DNA of 64,000 nt from JACTMZ01 sp044359955 (GTDB lineage: Bacteria; Verrucomicrobiota; Verrucomicrobiia; Chthoniobacterales; JACTMZ01), in contig JBIKLF010000007.1 of the NCBI GenBank assembly GCA_044359955.1, positions 1 to 64,000 on the forward strand. Direction: 5' to 3'. Below the pieces are notes generated by a model. The model was not told the DNA's origin. It saw only the letters and a list, made by a program, of their open reading frames with translations, and made no database searches. This document shows positions 48,920-57,177 of the stretch, piece by piece. Within the stretch, counting starts at the first letter, position 1. Each line of letters opens with the position of its first letter. Made by a program: the position numbers and the translations under genes.

Positions 48920-50596
48920 GTGCTCGCAACGCTTGCATCCCTAAGAATCAGAAACCTCGCCTTGGTCGAGGACCTGGCCTGGCAGCCGGGTCCGGGGCTG
49001 GTTGCCATCACGGGCGAGACGGGCGCGGGTAAATCGCTGCTCATCGGGGCGCTGCAGTTGCTGCTGGGCGAGCGGGCCGACAAGTCGCTCATCCGTTCCG
49101 GTGCCGACGCTTGCACAGTGGAGGCTGCGTTTGAAACGGCCGACTCGCGCGAACTCGACGCGTGGTTGGAGGAGCAGGGGACGGAGCCGTGTGCCGATGG
49201 TCAACTGTTGTTGAAACGCACGCTCTCGGCGGCGGGCTCTGGCCGGCAATTCGTCAATGGTTCGCCCTGCACGCTGTCCGTCCTCAAGGCGCTCGGTGAT
49301 CGTCTGGTCGACTTGCACGGACCGCACGATCACCAGTCGCTTTTCTCGCGCGAAGCCCAGACGCGTGTCCTCGATGCTTATGCCGGTGCGGCGACGGTGG
49401 CCGGTGATTTTGCCGCAGCGCACCGCGAAACGAACCGCTTGGCCGGCGAGATCGAGCGTTTGCGCGCGCTCGAGCAGGATGCCGCCCTGCGCCGCGAAAT
49501 GCTGGCCCACGCCGCGCGGGAAATCGCGGAGGCCAAGTTGTCTCCGGGCGAAGAGGATGAAGTTGTCTCGCGACTGCGGGCCGCGGGTAATGGTCAGCGT
49601 TTGCTCGAGTTGAGCAGCCAGCTTGAGGCGGCCCTCGGGGCGGAGGGGGAGGGAGGTGTTCGTCAGGGATTGGCCGAGGCGGTCCGCACGGCCCGCGAAT
49701 TGGCGAGGTTGGACCAGTCCGCAGCCCCGCTCAACGAGGCGCTGGGAGATGTGGCGGCCCGTCTGGCGGACCTCGAGAATGATGTGCGGAGCTACGCGGA
49801 GAAGATCGACTCCGACCCGAGCACTCTGCGCGAGTTGGAAGCGCGGGCCGATCTGCTGCAATCCTTGAAACGCAAATATGGCGGGACCATCGAGGAGATT
49901 GTGGCGCGAGGTGAGCAGGCCGCGCAGGACCTCGAGGAGATCGAGACGCGCGGGGAAAAAATCGCCACGCTGGAAAAGGAGGCGTCCGCCGCGGTCGGCC
50001 GGGCGGCCAAGCTGGCCAAAGCTCTCTCGGCCGCCCGCGCCAAGGCGGCGCCCGCTTTGGCCAAGGCCGTGACCGCAGAGTTGCGGGAGTTGGGATTTCT
50101 CCGTGCCGGATTCGGGGTCCGGTTGGAAGCATTGGCGGAGGCGCGCTCGCAGGGTGCGGAGTTGGCCGAGTTCGAATTTGCGCCCAACCCCGGCGAGCCG
50201 GTGAAGCCGCTGCGGGCCATCGCCTCCAGCGGTGAGATCTCGCGGGTCATGCTCGCGCTCAAGTCCGTTTTGGCCGGGCAGGATGGTGTTCCTCTCCTCG
50301 TTTTCGACGAGATCGATGCCAATGTCGGGGGCGAGGTGGCGGTGAAGGTCGGACAGAAGATGCGCGGCCTTGCTGCCGCCCATCAGGTGCTCTGCATCAC
50401 CCATTTGCCGCAGGTGGCGGCTGCGGCCCACCGGCAATTTGCCGTGACCAAAGAATACGATGGCCAGCGCACGGTCACGGCGGTCGGAGAGTTGGGCGGA
50501 CCGGCGCGCGTGGCGGAATTGGCGCGCATGCTGGGTGGACAAGATACGGATTCCGCGCTGGCCCACGCGCGCACGCTTCTTGCCTCCCACCATTGA
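48920..50596 (+). CDS. recN: DNA repair protein RecN
   Basis: 558 residues, SMC-like. Start GTG 48920 (LATLASLRIRNLALVEDLAW). Walker A GETGAGKSLLIGALQLLLGE, a coiled-coil region from about 150 to 360, the signature SSGEISRVMLALKSVLAGQD and Walker B LLVFDEIDANVGGEVAVKVG. RecN helps double-strand break repair. No LexA box is evident in the short 34-base gap upstream. It is followed by the glycosyltransferase gene after five bases. Confidence 0.95.
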   Translation: MLATLASLRIRNLALVEDLAWQPGPGLVAITGETGAGKSLLIGALQLLLGERADKSLIRSGADACTVEAAFETADSRELDAWLEEQGTEPCADGQLLLKRTLSAAGSGRQFVNGSPCTLSVLKALGDRLVDLHGPHDHQSLFSREAQTRVLDAYAGAATVAGDFAAAHRETNRLAGEIERLRALEQDAALRREMLAHAAREIAEAKLSPGEEDEVVSRLRAAGNGQRLLELSSQLEAALGAEGEGGVRQGLAEAVRTARELARLDQSAAPLNEALGDVAARLADLENDVRSYAEKIDSDPSTLRELEARADLLQSLKRKYGGTIEEIVARGEQAAQDLEEIETRGEKIATLEKEASAAVGRAAKLAKALSAARAKAAPALAKAVTAELRELGFLRAGFGVRLEALAEARSQGAELAEFEFAPNPGEPVKPLRAIASSGEISRVMLALKSVLAGQDGVPLLVFDEIDANVGGEVAVKVGQKMRGLAAAHQVLCITHLPQVAAAAHRQFAVTKEYDGQRTVTAVGELGGPARVAELARMLGGQDTDSALAHARTLLASHH

Positions 50597-50601
50597 GCGG
50601 C

Positions 50602-51786
50602 ATGCGTATTCTTTTTTTCAACCGCTCGGCCCTGCCTATGGGCGGCGGCATGAACCGCATGGTCATCGACACCATCCGCCGGTTGCGTTTGGCCGGTCAC
50701 GAGGTGGCTTTGGTTCATGACCGGGGGACCGGGCAACTCGAGGGCACGGGCTACATTTATGACGACCTCGATCACCGCCTGATGCCGCGCGACCGCAACG
50801 CGCTCCGGCTCGAAGCTATTCTGGAGGATTTTTCTCCTGACGTCATCCAGTTGCACGGCGTGGGTAATACGTTGCTCGATGGTTGGCTGGCGGCGCGCAA
50901 GCCGACGGTGCGTTGCGTGCACAACCACGATTTCTACTGCTCGGGCCGGCGTTTGACCCTCGCACACCCGAGTGCGCCCTGCGCGCGTGCGCACGGTGGG
51001 GGATGCTGTGCGGCCCATGTGCTGCGCGGTTGCGGATCGTGGAATCCCGCGTTGAATTTTATCCGTTACCGCGCGGTCGGCCGCAGTCTCGCGGCGCTGG
51101 GCTTGCTCCACGGTCTGCAAACCGTGAGCGGCACCGTCCACCGCCAGCTCCTGTCCAACGGTGTGCCCGCGGAGAAGCTTGTCGCGTTGCCTCCTTACGC
51201 CCCGCCGTCTCCGGAATCGCGCCAGGCCCCGATGTCCTCCCTCCGCACGATTCTCCATGTCGGGGGCTTGCTCGGACAGAAAGGGGTGTGGATGGTAGTG
51301 CGGATGGTGCGAGAGCTTCCGCGGGATGTGCAATTGGTCTTGGCCGGCGGCGGGCGAGAGCGCGAGATGTTGGAGGCGCATGTGCGGCGCCGCGGGTTGA
51401 GTAGTCGCGTGCGCATTGTCGGCGAACCGACCCCCGATCAATGGTCTCTGCTTTATCGAGAAGCCAATTTGGTGGTCATGCCCGTGCGCTGGAACGAACC
51501 ACTCGGCCTGGAGGGCCTCGGCGCGATGGCTCACGGCAAACCGGTGGTGGCTTTCGAAACCGAAGGCATCCGCGAGTGGTTATCCGACGGCGAGACCGGC
51601 CTGCTGGTGCCTTTCGCCGCGCGGCGCAGTTTCCACGACGCGGTGAAATTGCTGCTCGATGATCCGGAGCGGCTGCGTGCGATGGGCACCCGGGCGCGCG
51701 AGGTGTGGCGGGAAAAATTCCGGCCCGAGCAGCACATTGCGGCGCTGTTGACCCACTACGAAAAATTGGTCAAGGAGGGAGCATGA
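50602..51786 (+). CDS. GT4-family glycosyltransferase
   Basis: 394 residues from ATG 50602. The GT-B fold is seen in FFNRSALPMGGGMNRMVIDT, a His-rich/Cys segment HNHDFYCSGRRLTL with CCAAHVLRGCGSWN, LHVGGLLGQKGVWMVVRMVR and the EX7E loop PLGLEGLGAMAHGKPVVAFE. Retaining glycosyltransferases of this type use nucleotide-sugars to build surface glycans or lipids. The cysteines are unusual. The stop overlaps the next gene by four bases. The linkage to recN is probably accidental. Confidence 0.88.
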   Translation: MRILFFNRSALPMGGGMNRMVIDTIRRLRLAGHEVALVHDRGTGQLEGTGYIYDDLDHRLMPRDRNALRLEAILEDFSPDVIQLHGVGNTLLDGWLAARKPTVRCVHNHDFYCSGRRLTLAHPSAPCARAHGGGCCAAHVLRGCGSWNPALNFIRYRAVGRSLAALGLLHGLQTVSGTVHRQLLSNGVPAEKLVALPPYAPPSPESRQAPMSSLRTILHVGGLLGQKGVWMVVRMVRELPRDVQLVLAGGGREREMLEAHVRRRGLSSRVRIVGEPTPDQWSLLYREANLVVMPVRWNEPLGLEGLGAMAHGKPVVAFETEGIREWLSDGETGLLVPFAARRSFHDAVKLLLDDPERLRAMGTRAREVWREKFRPEQHIAALLTHYEKLVKEGA

Positions 51787-52919
51787 AACGCGCGCCTGTT
51801 CTTGTTCTGGTCATCGCCCTGGCGGTTTTGGCGTTTTGGCTCCAGCGCGAGAGCACGCGGGGAACCTTTGATCTGGTCCAGCGCGGCTTTCTCTCGTGGC
51901 TGGCCGCCAATTCTTCCGCGACGAAAATTTTACCGCCCCTCACGCTCGTGCTCTATGACGATGAGGCGACCGAGTTGGCGGGAACCGGGCGGATGGCGAT
52001 GCTCGACGGGGCTTTGTTTGCGCGGGCGGCCTCGAGGCTCGGCGCCTTGGGGGCGGGAGTTGAAGGATTAACCGGCGACCCCACGCGGATCATCGAAGCG
52101 GCGGGGCGGATGCCGGTTTTCGGCGGTTACGATCCTGCCGCGGCGCCCGGCTCGGGATGGACACCGGTGAGCGGAGAGCCCGGCACAGGCTGGCCGGAGA
52201 TGGCGGGGTTGGTCGGGCGGCCCGCCCGGTTCGCCCGTGGTGTTTTGGCTCCGCCCGTCGGTGGCGGCGGGGCCAAGAGTATTCAAGTGGCCGCCCGCAA
52301 TGCCGATCGTGCGGTTCCCTCCTTTCTGGCGCTGGCTTGGGCTGCGGCGCAGGGATGGCAGTGGTCCGAATTGAGGGCCGACCCCTCCGGATTGCGCGGC
52401 CCGTCGGGTCAGCTCCTTTTAGACCAAACGGGTGCTACCCAGTTTCTGCCTGCCGCCGGACCGTCGGTCACCACGATGAATGAGTTGCTTGTCATGGCGG
52501 AAAAATTCGAGCGCGAGGGTGGCGCGGCACCCTTGAGCGGGCACATGGTGGTGCTGGCGCGTGCCACTTCGGAGGTGACCCGCGTGGCGGGAGAAGGATT
52601 GAAGCCGGTCACCCCGGTGGAGCAGTGGGCTTCGGCCTGGGAGGCGGTGCGGACCAACCGTTTGTTTCATTCGCCCGGATGGTGGTATCCGCTGGTTGTT
52701 GCTGCGGCGGCGGGCGTGCTGGCGCTGGGTCCGGCCCGGCGCTCGAACGGCGGCGCCTTGCTGGCCGGATTTTTTGCGCTGTTGGTGTTTGCGATGATCG
52801 CGTTGGCCGTTTTTGCCTCCGCGCGGGTGGCCTTGCCGGCGGCCCTGACCTTGCTGACCTTGGCGGCGGGCCTTATGGTCGGACGGGCTGGGTACAAGGG
52901 CGGATGGTTCAGCCCGTGA
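51783..52919 (+). CDS. CHASE2-like membrane protein
   Basis: 378 residues: an N-terminal membrane helix (VLVLVIALAVLAFWL), an extracytoplasmic region with GTFDLVQRGFLSWLAANSSA, LPPLTLVLYDDEATELAG and GLTGDPTRIIEAAGRMPVFG, and two or three C-terminal helices (WWYPLVVAAAAGVLALGP, LLAGFFALLVFAMIALAVFA). The order fits a CHASE2 sensor without a signalling output domain. Ligand unknown. It is coupled to the glycosyltransferase and followed by the nuclease, so a cell-envelope role is possible. Confidence 0.65.
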   Translation: MKRAPVLVLVIALAVLAFWLQRESTRGTFDLVQRGFLSWLAANSSATKILPPLTLVLYDDEATELAGTGRMAMLDGALFARAASRLGALGAGVEGLTGDPTRIIEAAGRMPVFGGYDPAAAPGSGWTPVSGEPGTGWPEMAGLVGRPARFARGVLAPPVGGGGAKSIQVAARNADRAVPSFLALAWAAAQGWQWSELRADPSGLRGPSGQLLLDQTGATQFLPAAGPSVTTMNELLVMAEKFEREGGAAPLSGHMVVLARATSEVTRVAGEGLKPVTPVEQWASAWEAVRTNRLFHSPGWWYPLVVAAAAGVLALGPARRSNGGALLAGFFALLVFAMIALAVFASARVALPAALTLLTLAAGLMVGRAGYKGGWFSP

Positions 52920-52923
52920 CTTC

Positions 52924-54279
52924 ATGAAATTCACCAACCTCACACGCGCCGAGGAGATCGGGGCGAACTGCTATTTGCTCGAAGCTGCCGGGGTTCGCGT
53001 CTTGCTCGATGCGGGCATGCATCCGCGCGAGGTCGGGGCGTTGGCCTCGCCGGACTTTTCTATTCTCGAGGGCCGGGGCTTTGATGCGATGGTGCTGACC
53101 CACGCGCATCAGGACCACGTGGGATGTCTTCCCTTGGCCATGCGGGAGGCGCCCGGTGCGCCGGTCTTCATGACCGAGGCCACGGCGGGATTGTCCGACG
53201 TGATGCTGCACAATTCGGTCAACGTGATGATGCGGCAGCGGGAGGAGTTGGCCGCCCCAGACCTTCCGCTTTTCACCCACCGTGAAGTGGAGAAGATGTC
53301 GGCGGACTGGGAAATTGTCGGCCTGGGGGAACGGCTTGACCTCGGGGGCCATGGCATGACGGCGGAATTTTTCGATGCGGGACACATTCTTGGTTCTTCC
53401 GGTGTGCTCTTTGAAGCGGAAGGGAAGCGGATTTTCTATACGGGCGACGTCAATTTCGAGGATCAGACCCTGATGCGCGGGGCGAAGTTTCCGGAGAAAA
53501 ACATCGATGTGCTCATCATGGAAACGACCCGCGGAGACAGTCCCATTCCGGCGGGCATGACGCGCCGCACCGAAGAGGACCGCTTTATCGCCACCTTGCA
53601 ATCGGCGCTCGACGAGGGCAGTCCGGTGCTCGTGCCGGTCTTCGCCCTGGGCAAGACGCAGGAGGTGCTGGCGTTGCTTTACGAAGCGAAGAAACGCGGG
53701 GCGTTGCGGGGCGGCTTCGGTTTGTTTGTCGGCGGCTTGAGCGCGAAGGTCACAGCCGTGACCGATCGTCTGCGCGGGCGCGCCCCGCGGCGGCACGGCG
53801 ATCTCAAGCTGGCCGATTGTCTGCCCATGGAAGTGGTGGGCGGCCGTGATATCGCAAATTTGCCGGTGCGGTCGCGCACGGTCTACGCGATATCGAGCGG
53901 CATGATGACGGAAAACACGCTCTCCAACGTCCTTGCTCCGCGCATCCTCGAGGACCCGCGCGCCCATTGCATGTTTGTCGGCTATTCCGATCCGAAATCC
54001 CCGGCCGGCCGCCTCCGGGCGGGCCAGGAAGGGGATGAGGTTCTCCTCGACCCGCGGAACCGACCGGTGCGCCGGAAGTGCAAGCTCGACGAGTTCACGC
54101 TCAGCGCGCACAGCACCCGCGAAGGCTTGCTCGATTACGTGCAACGCGTGCAGCCGAAAAAGCTGATTCTGGTCCATGGCGATCCTCCGGCCGTGGCCTG
54201 GTTTGCCCGGGAAGTGCCGAAGGTTTGTCCGCGGACGGATGTGGTGATTCCGGTGCCGGGGATTGCGGTCGAGGTGTGA
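52924..54279 (+). CDS. Metallo-beta-lactamase/beta-CASP ribonuclease-like protein
   Basis: 451 residues. Metal motif LTHAHQDHVG (His60, His62, Asp64, His65), AGHILGSSGVLFEAEGKRIF and YTGDVNFEDQTLMRGAKF, then the beta-CASP domain with PVLVPVFALGKTQEVLALLY, AISSGMMTENTLSNVLAPRI, FVGYSDPKSPAGRL and a final KKLILVHGDPPAVAWFA. The family cleaves RNA (RNase J-like, YSH1/CPSF73-like). Probably a cytoplasmic endoribonuclease. It lies four bases after the CHASE2-like gene. Confidence 0.88.
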   Translation: MKFTNLTRAEEIGANCYLLEAAGVRVLLDAGMHPREVGALASPDFSILEGRGFDAMVLTHAHQDHVGCLPLAMREAPGAPVFMTEATAGLSDVMLHNSVNVMMRQREELAAPDLPLFTHREVEKMSADWEIVGLGERLDLGGHGMTAEFFDAGHILGSSGVLFEAEGKRIFYTGDVNFEDQTLMRGAKFPEKNIDVLIMETTRGDSPIPAGMTRRTEEDRFIATLQSALDEGSPVLVPVFALGKTQEVLALLYEAKKRGALRGGFGLFVGGLSAKVTAVTDRLRGRAPRRHGDLKLADCLPMEVVGGRDIANLPVRSRTVYAISSGMMTENTLSNVLAPRILEDPRAHCMFVGYSDPKSPAGRLRAGQEGDEVLLDPRNRPVRRKCKLDEFTLSAHSTREGLLDYVQRVQPKKLILVHGDPPAVAWFAREVPKVCPRTDVVIPVPGIAVEV

Positions 54280-54282
54280 ACC

Positions 54283-54478
54283 TGGAAAAGGCGTTGAGAG
54301 TTTATGGTTGAGGGTTGAGAGGTTGAAAGCCAACGACTTGTCGATCCGGACGCAGTCACCCTAAGCGTGAGTCAGGCCGATGATGTAAGGCGCTCCTGCT
54401 CAGTCCCTCAATTGCCTGCGGCTGTCTCCGCTCTGCTCCGGCTCTCATCCCTCAACTTTCAACTACGTTTTTAGGGTG
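54283..54478. repeat. Non-coding ~200-bp element, copy iii (family 2, diverged)
   Basis: Left end GTTGAGAGTTTATGGTTGAG and GGTTGAGAGGTTGAAA, right end CTCTCATCCCTCAACTTTCA and ACTACGTTTTTAGG. The interior CTCAGTCCCTCAATTGCCTG and CGGCTGTCTCCGCTCTGCTC match copies i and ii. The right end is close to the reverse of the left end of copies i and ii (CCTAAAAACG). Confidence 0.78.
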
Positions 54479-54579
54479 AATACTGCCTGAGGGGCCGGCA
54501 GGGGCAGGGGCGAGGGATGAGGACGGAGGCTTGAGTGAGCTTGAGGCCCGACTCCAACTCAGGTTTGCCGTTTCGTTCT

Positions 54580-55707
54580 CTATGCCGTCGCCGGCAAGCG
54601 TCGCTCGAGGTCGGAGAGGAGCGCGGCGAATTCGCGGGTTTCGCGGCGCCAATGTTCCATCCTGTGGCGAGAGACCTCGACTTTTTCGGCCATCGCTTTT
54701 TCGAGAGTCGCGTAGTTGGCGGCCAGGCGATCGCTGAGTTGGTGAAACATGTCATGCATCTGCTGACCGAAAACGGGGGCAATGCTCTTGTGCTGGTCCG
54801 TCTTGAGGGCGGCGCGGCGTTTTGTCTCGTGCATTTCGGCGAGGAGAATTTTTTCGTCCGGCACGCGGCGGAGGTCGCTGACCAGGCCGAGTTTTTCCAG
54901 CGTCCAGATGGACCATTTGGTCGGGTCGAAATTCGAGCGCTTCACGCCGTTGCGGTAGTCGTGTTGGAATTCGTGGTGATAGTTGTGATAGCCCTCACCG
55001 AAGGTGAAGAGAGCCATGACCGCGCTGTCGCGCGCGCTGCAGCGTGTCGAGTAAGGCTGATTGCCCACGGTGTGGCACATGGAATTGATGAAAAACGTGC
55101 TGTGCTGCACGGCGAAAACACGGAGGACGCCGGCCAGCAGGAAAGCGCCAAGAGCACCGACCGCGCCGCCCCAAAGGAACCCGAGAAGGACAGGAAGGCC
55201 GAAGCCGAGGAGGATCGCGAGGGGAATGCACCAGCGGTGCTGCCACATGACCAGCGGGTCGCGGCGGAGATCGTTGACATTATCCATCGGCTCTTCGGGC
55301 CCGAGCTTGAAAAGAAGCCATCCGATGTGCGCCCAGAGGAAGCCCCTGCTGATGTCGTAAGGGTCATCATCATGGTCGACGTGCTTGTGGTGCTTGCGGT
55401 GGTCCGAGGACCAGTCGAGGGCGGAATTTTCAAAAGCACAGGCGCCGAAGAGCAGGGTCGCCAGCTTGACCGGGGACTTGGCTTTGAAGGAGAGGTGGGA
55501 AAAGAGACGGTGGTAGCCCAGGGTGATGCTGAAACCGGTGGCCATGTAGAAAAAGAAGAAGAGACCGACTTGGAACCAATCGAGCCCGTAGTGCCAGATG
55601 TAGAGGGGTACGGCGGTGAGAGCCAAGGTGTTGATGACAGCCAGAAAAATGCTGGTCGTCCAGTTGACGCGATCCCAAGGGATGCGGGAGAGGAGTGGGA
55701 TTTGCAT
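54580..55707 (-). CDS. Acyl-CoA delta-9 type fatty acid desaturase
   Basis: 375 residues from ATG 55707; GTG 55731 is possible. The three His boxes are HRLFSH, DHRKHHKHVD and EGYHNYHHEFQHDYRNG, giving the di-iron site, with four membrane spans (SIFLAVINTLALTAVPLYIW; VGLFFFFYMATGFSITLGYH). It introduces a double bond in membrane acyl chains, with electron donors not encoded nearby. The C-terminal ~100 residues (VPDEKILLAEMHETKRRAAL to LLSDLERRLP) form a long coiled coil not present in typical bacterial desaturases. Confidence 0.93.
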   Translation of the reverse strand: MQIPLLSRIPWDRVNWTTSIFLAVINTLALTAVPLYIWHYGLDWFQVGLFFFFYMATGFSITLGYHRLFSHLSFKAKSPVKLATLLFGACAFENSALDWSSDHRKHHKHVDHDDDPYDISRGFLWAHIGWLLFKLGPEEPMDNVNDLRRDPLVMWQHRWCIPLAILLGFGLPVLLGFLWGGAVGALGAFLLAGVLRVFAVQHSTFFINSMCHTVGNQPYSTRCSARDSAVMALFTFGEGYHNYHHEFQHDYRNGVKRSNFDPTKWSIWTLEKLGLVSDLRRVPDEKILLAEMHETKRRAALKTDQHKSIAPVFGQQMHDMFHQLSDRLAANYATLEKAMAEKVEVSRHRMEHWRRETREFAALLSDLERRLPATA

Positions 55708-56071
55708 GTGAGGTGGGTGACGAAGGGACACCTAAACGCAAAGCCTAGGCGACTTCGGCTGCTCTGGCAAGTCCGGCCCGCAGTTAGCGCGGGAGCAAGA
55801 GACGTTGGAACTTGTTCGTGCGCAACGCCGGGGTGCTGAAACCGAGCGCTGCGCGGCGAAGCGAAGAGATGCGGACGGCCCGCTGGAGCCAGCGGGCCCT
55901 CCTGGGTGAGCAAATGTCGTCCGGCAATATTGTACCAATCCTTCAAAAGACTTGGACTCACGAATGACGATCGTCGGGTAGGGACACGCGGCCCGCGTGT
56001 CCGTCTTTGAGAGAGCGGACGAGCGGGCCGCTCGTTCCTACCTTCAGGGGTAAAGTTCACAACCTTCCGCC
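55708..56071. other. Gap with REP copy 7
   Basis: No gene seen. The desaturase start is at the left, and the REP occupies 55977-56042. The remainder has no recognised feature. Confidence 0.55.
55977..56042. repeat. REP-like two-hairpin element, copy 7
   Basis: GGTAGGGACACGCGGCCCGC, GTGTCCG, spacer TCTTTGAGAGA, GCGGACGAGCGGGCCGCTCG and TTCCTACC. One arm has a T change (CTCGTTCC). Confidence 0.88.
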
Positions 56072-57175
56072 TTAACTTTTCGGCAGGCAGTCGGTGAGTT
56101 TTTCCAGGAGGTCGGCGATGGTGGCTTCGCTTTCGTCGCCCATGTTGGAGATGCGGAAGGTGGTGCCTTTGATTTTTCCGTAGCCGCCGTTGATGGCGAG
56201 TTTGTGCTTTTTCTTCACGGCGCTGCAGAAGGCGGCGACGTCGATGTTCTTGTTGTTTTTGACGCAGACCAGCGATTTGGAGCGGTAACCTTCGGGGGCG
56301 AAGTGTTCGAAACCGTGGGCTTCGACCCAGTCGGAGATCATCTGGTTGAGCCGGGCGTGGCGGGCATGCCGGTTTTCCACGCCTTCCTCGAAGATGTCGT
56401 CGAGCTTGGATTGCAGGGCCCAGATGTGTCCGGTCGTCGGCGTGCTCGGGGTCATGAATTTTTCCCAGTTTTTGTGGAATTCGATGAAGTCGAAATAATA
56501 CCCGCGGTCGGGAACGGTGGCGGCGCGGGCACGGGCGCGCTCGCTCGTGCTGAAGAGGGCGAGGCCGGGCGGGAGGGCGAGGGCTTTCTGGCTGCCGGTG
56601 AGCAGGACGTCGATGCCGAGTTCGTCCATCGGAATGGGGACGACGGAGAAGGACGACACGGTGTCGACGATGAACATGACGTCCGGATATTTTTTGACCA
56701 CGGCGGCAATCTCGGCCAGCGGGCTCATCACGCCGGCGGAGGTTTCGTTGTGGATGAGGGTGATGGCGTCGAATTCACCGGAGGCAAGCTTCTCATCGAC
56801 CATGGCGGGGAGGATGGGCTGACCCCATTCGACTTGCAGGGCTTCGGCTTGTTTGCCGCAGCGCTTGCTGACGTCGAACCATTTGTCTGAGAACGCGCCG
56901 CACATGCAGTTGAGGACCTTTTTCTGCACGAGGTTGCGCAGGGCGCCTTCCATCACGCCCCAGGCAGAGGCGGTGGCGAGGTAGACGGGACCGGTGGTGC
57001 CGAAGAGGGTTTGCAGGCGCGGGTGGATGGATTCGTAGAGCGAGGAGAATTCGGTGCCGCGGTGGCCGATTTGCGGATGGCAAAAAGCGCGGAAGGTTTT
57101 GTCCGAGACCTCGACCGGTCCGGGGATGAAGAGTTTGATGTGGCCGTCGGTCGTGGCGTTGGTGGTGTTGAGCAT
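56072..57175 (-). CDS. Class V aminotransferase (serine-pyruvate/alanine-glyoxylate type)
   Basis: 367 residues from ATG 57175. IKLFIPGPVEVSDKTFRAFC, GHRGTEFSSLYESIHPRLQT, HNETSAGVMSPLAEIAAVV, DTVSSFSVVPIPMDELGIDV and PLP lysine in LLTGSQKALALPPGLALFS. The PLP enzyme may act on serine or alanine with glyoxylate or pyruvate, or in phosphonate metabolism; the exact substrates are unclear. The TAA of the upstream repeat-protein gene is two bases before its ATG. Confidence 0.9.
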   Translation of the reverse strand: MLNTTNATTDGHIKLFIPGPVEVSDKTFRAFCHPQIGHRGTEFSSLYESIHPRLQTLFGTTGPVYLATASAWGVMEGALRNLVQKKVLNCMCGAFSDKWFDVSKRCGKQAEALQVEWGQPILPAMVDEKLASGEFDAITLIHNETSAGVMSPLAEIAAVVKKYPDVMFIVDTVSSFSVVPIPMDELGIDVLLTGSQKALALPPGLALFSTSERARARAATVPDRGYYFDFIEFHKNWEKFMTPSTPTTGHIWALQSKLDDIFEEGVENRHARHARLNQMISDWVEAHGFEHFAPEGYRSKSLVCVKNNKNIDVAAFCSAVKKKHKLAINGGYGKIKGTTFRISNMGDESEATIADLLEKLTDCLPKS

Positions 57176-57177
57176 GA

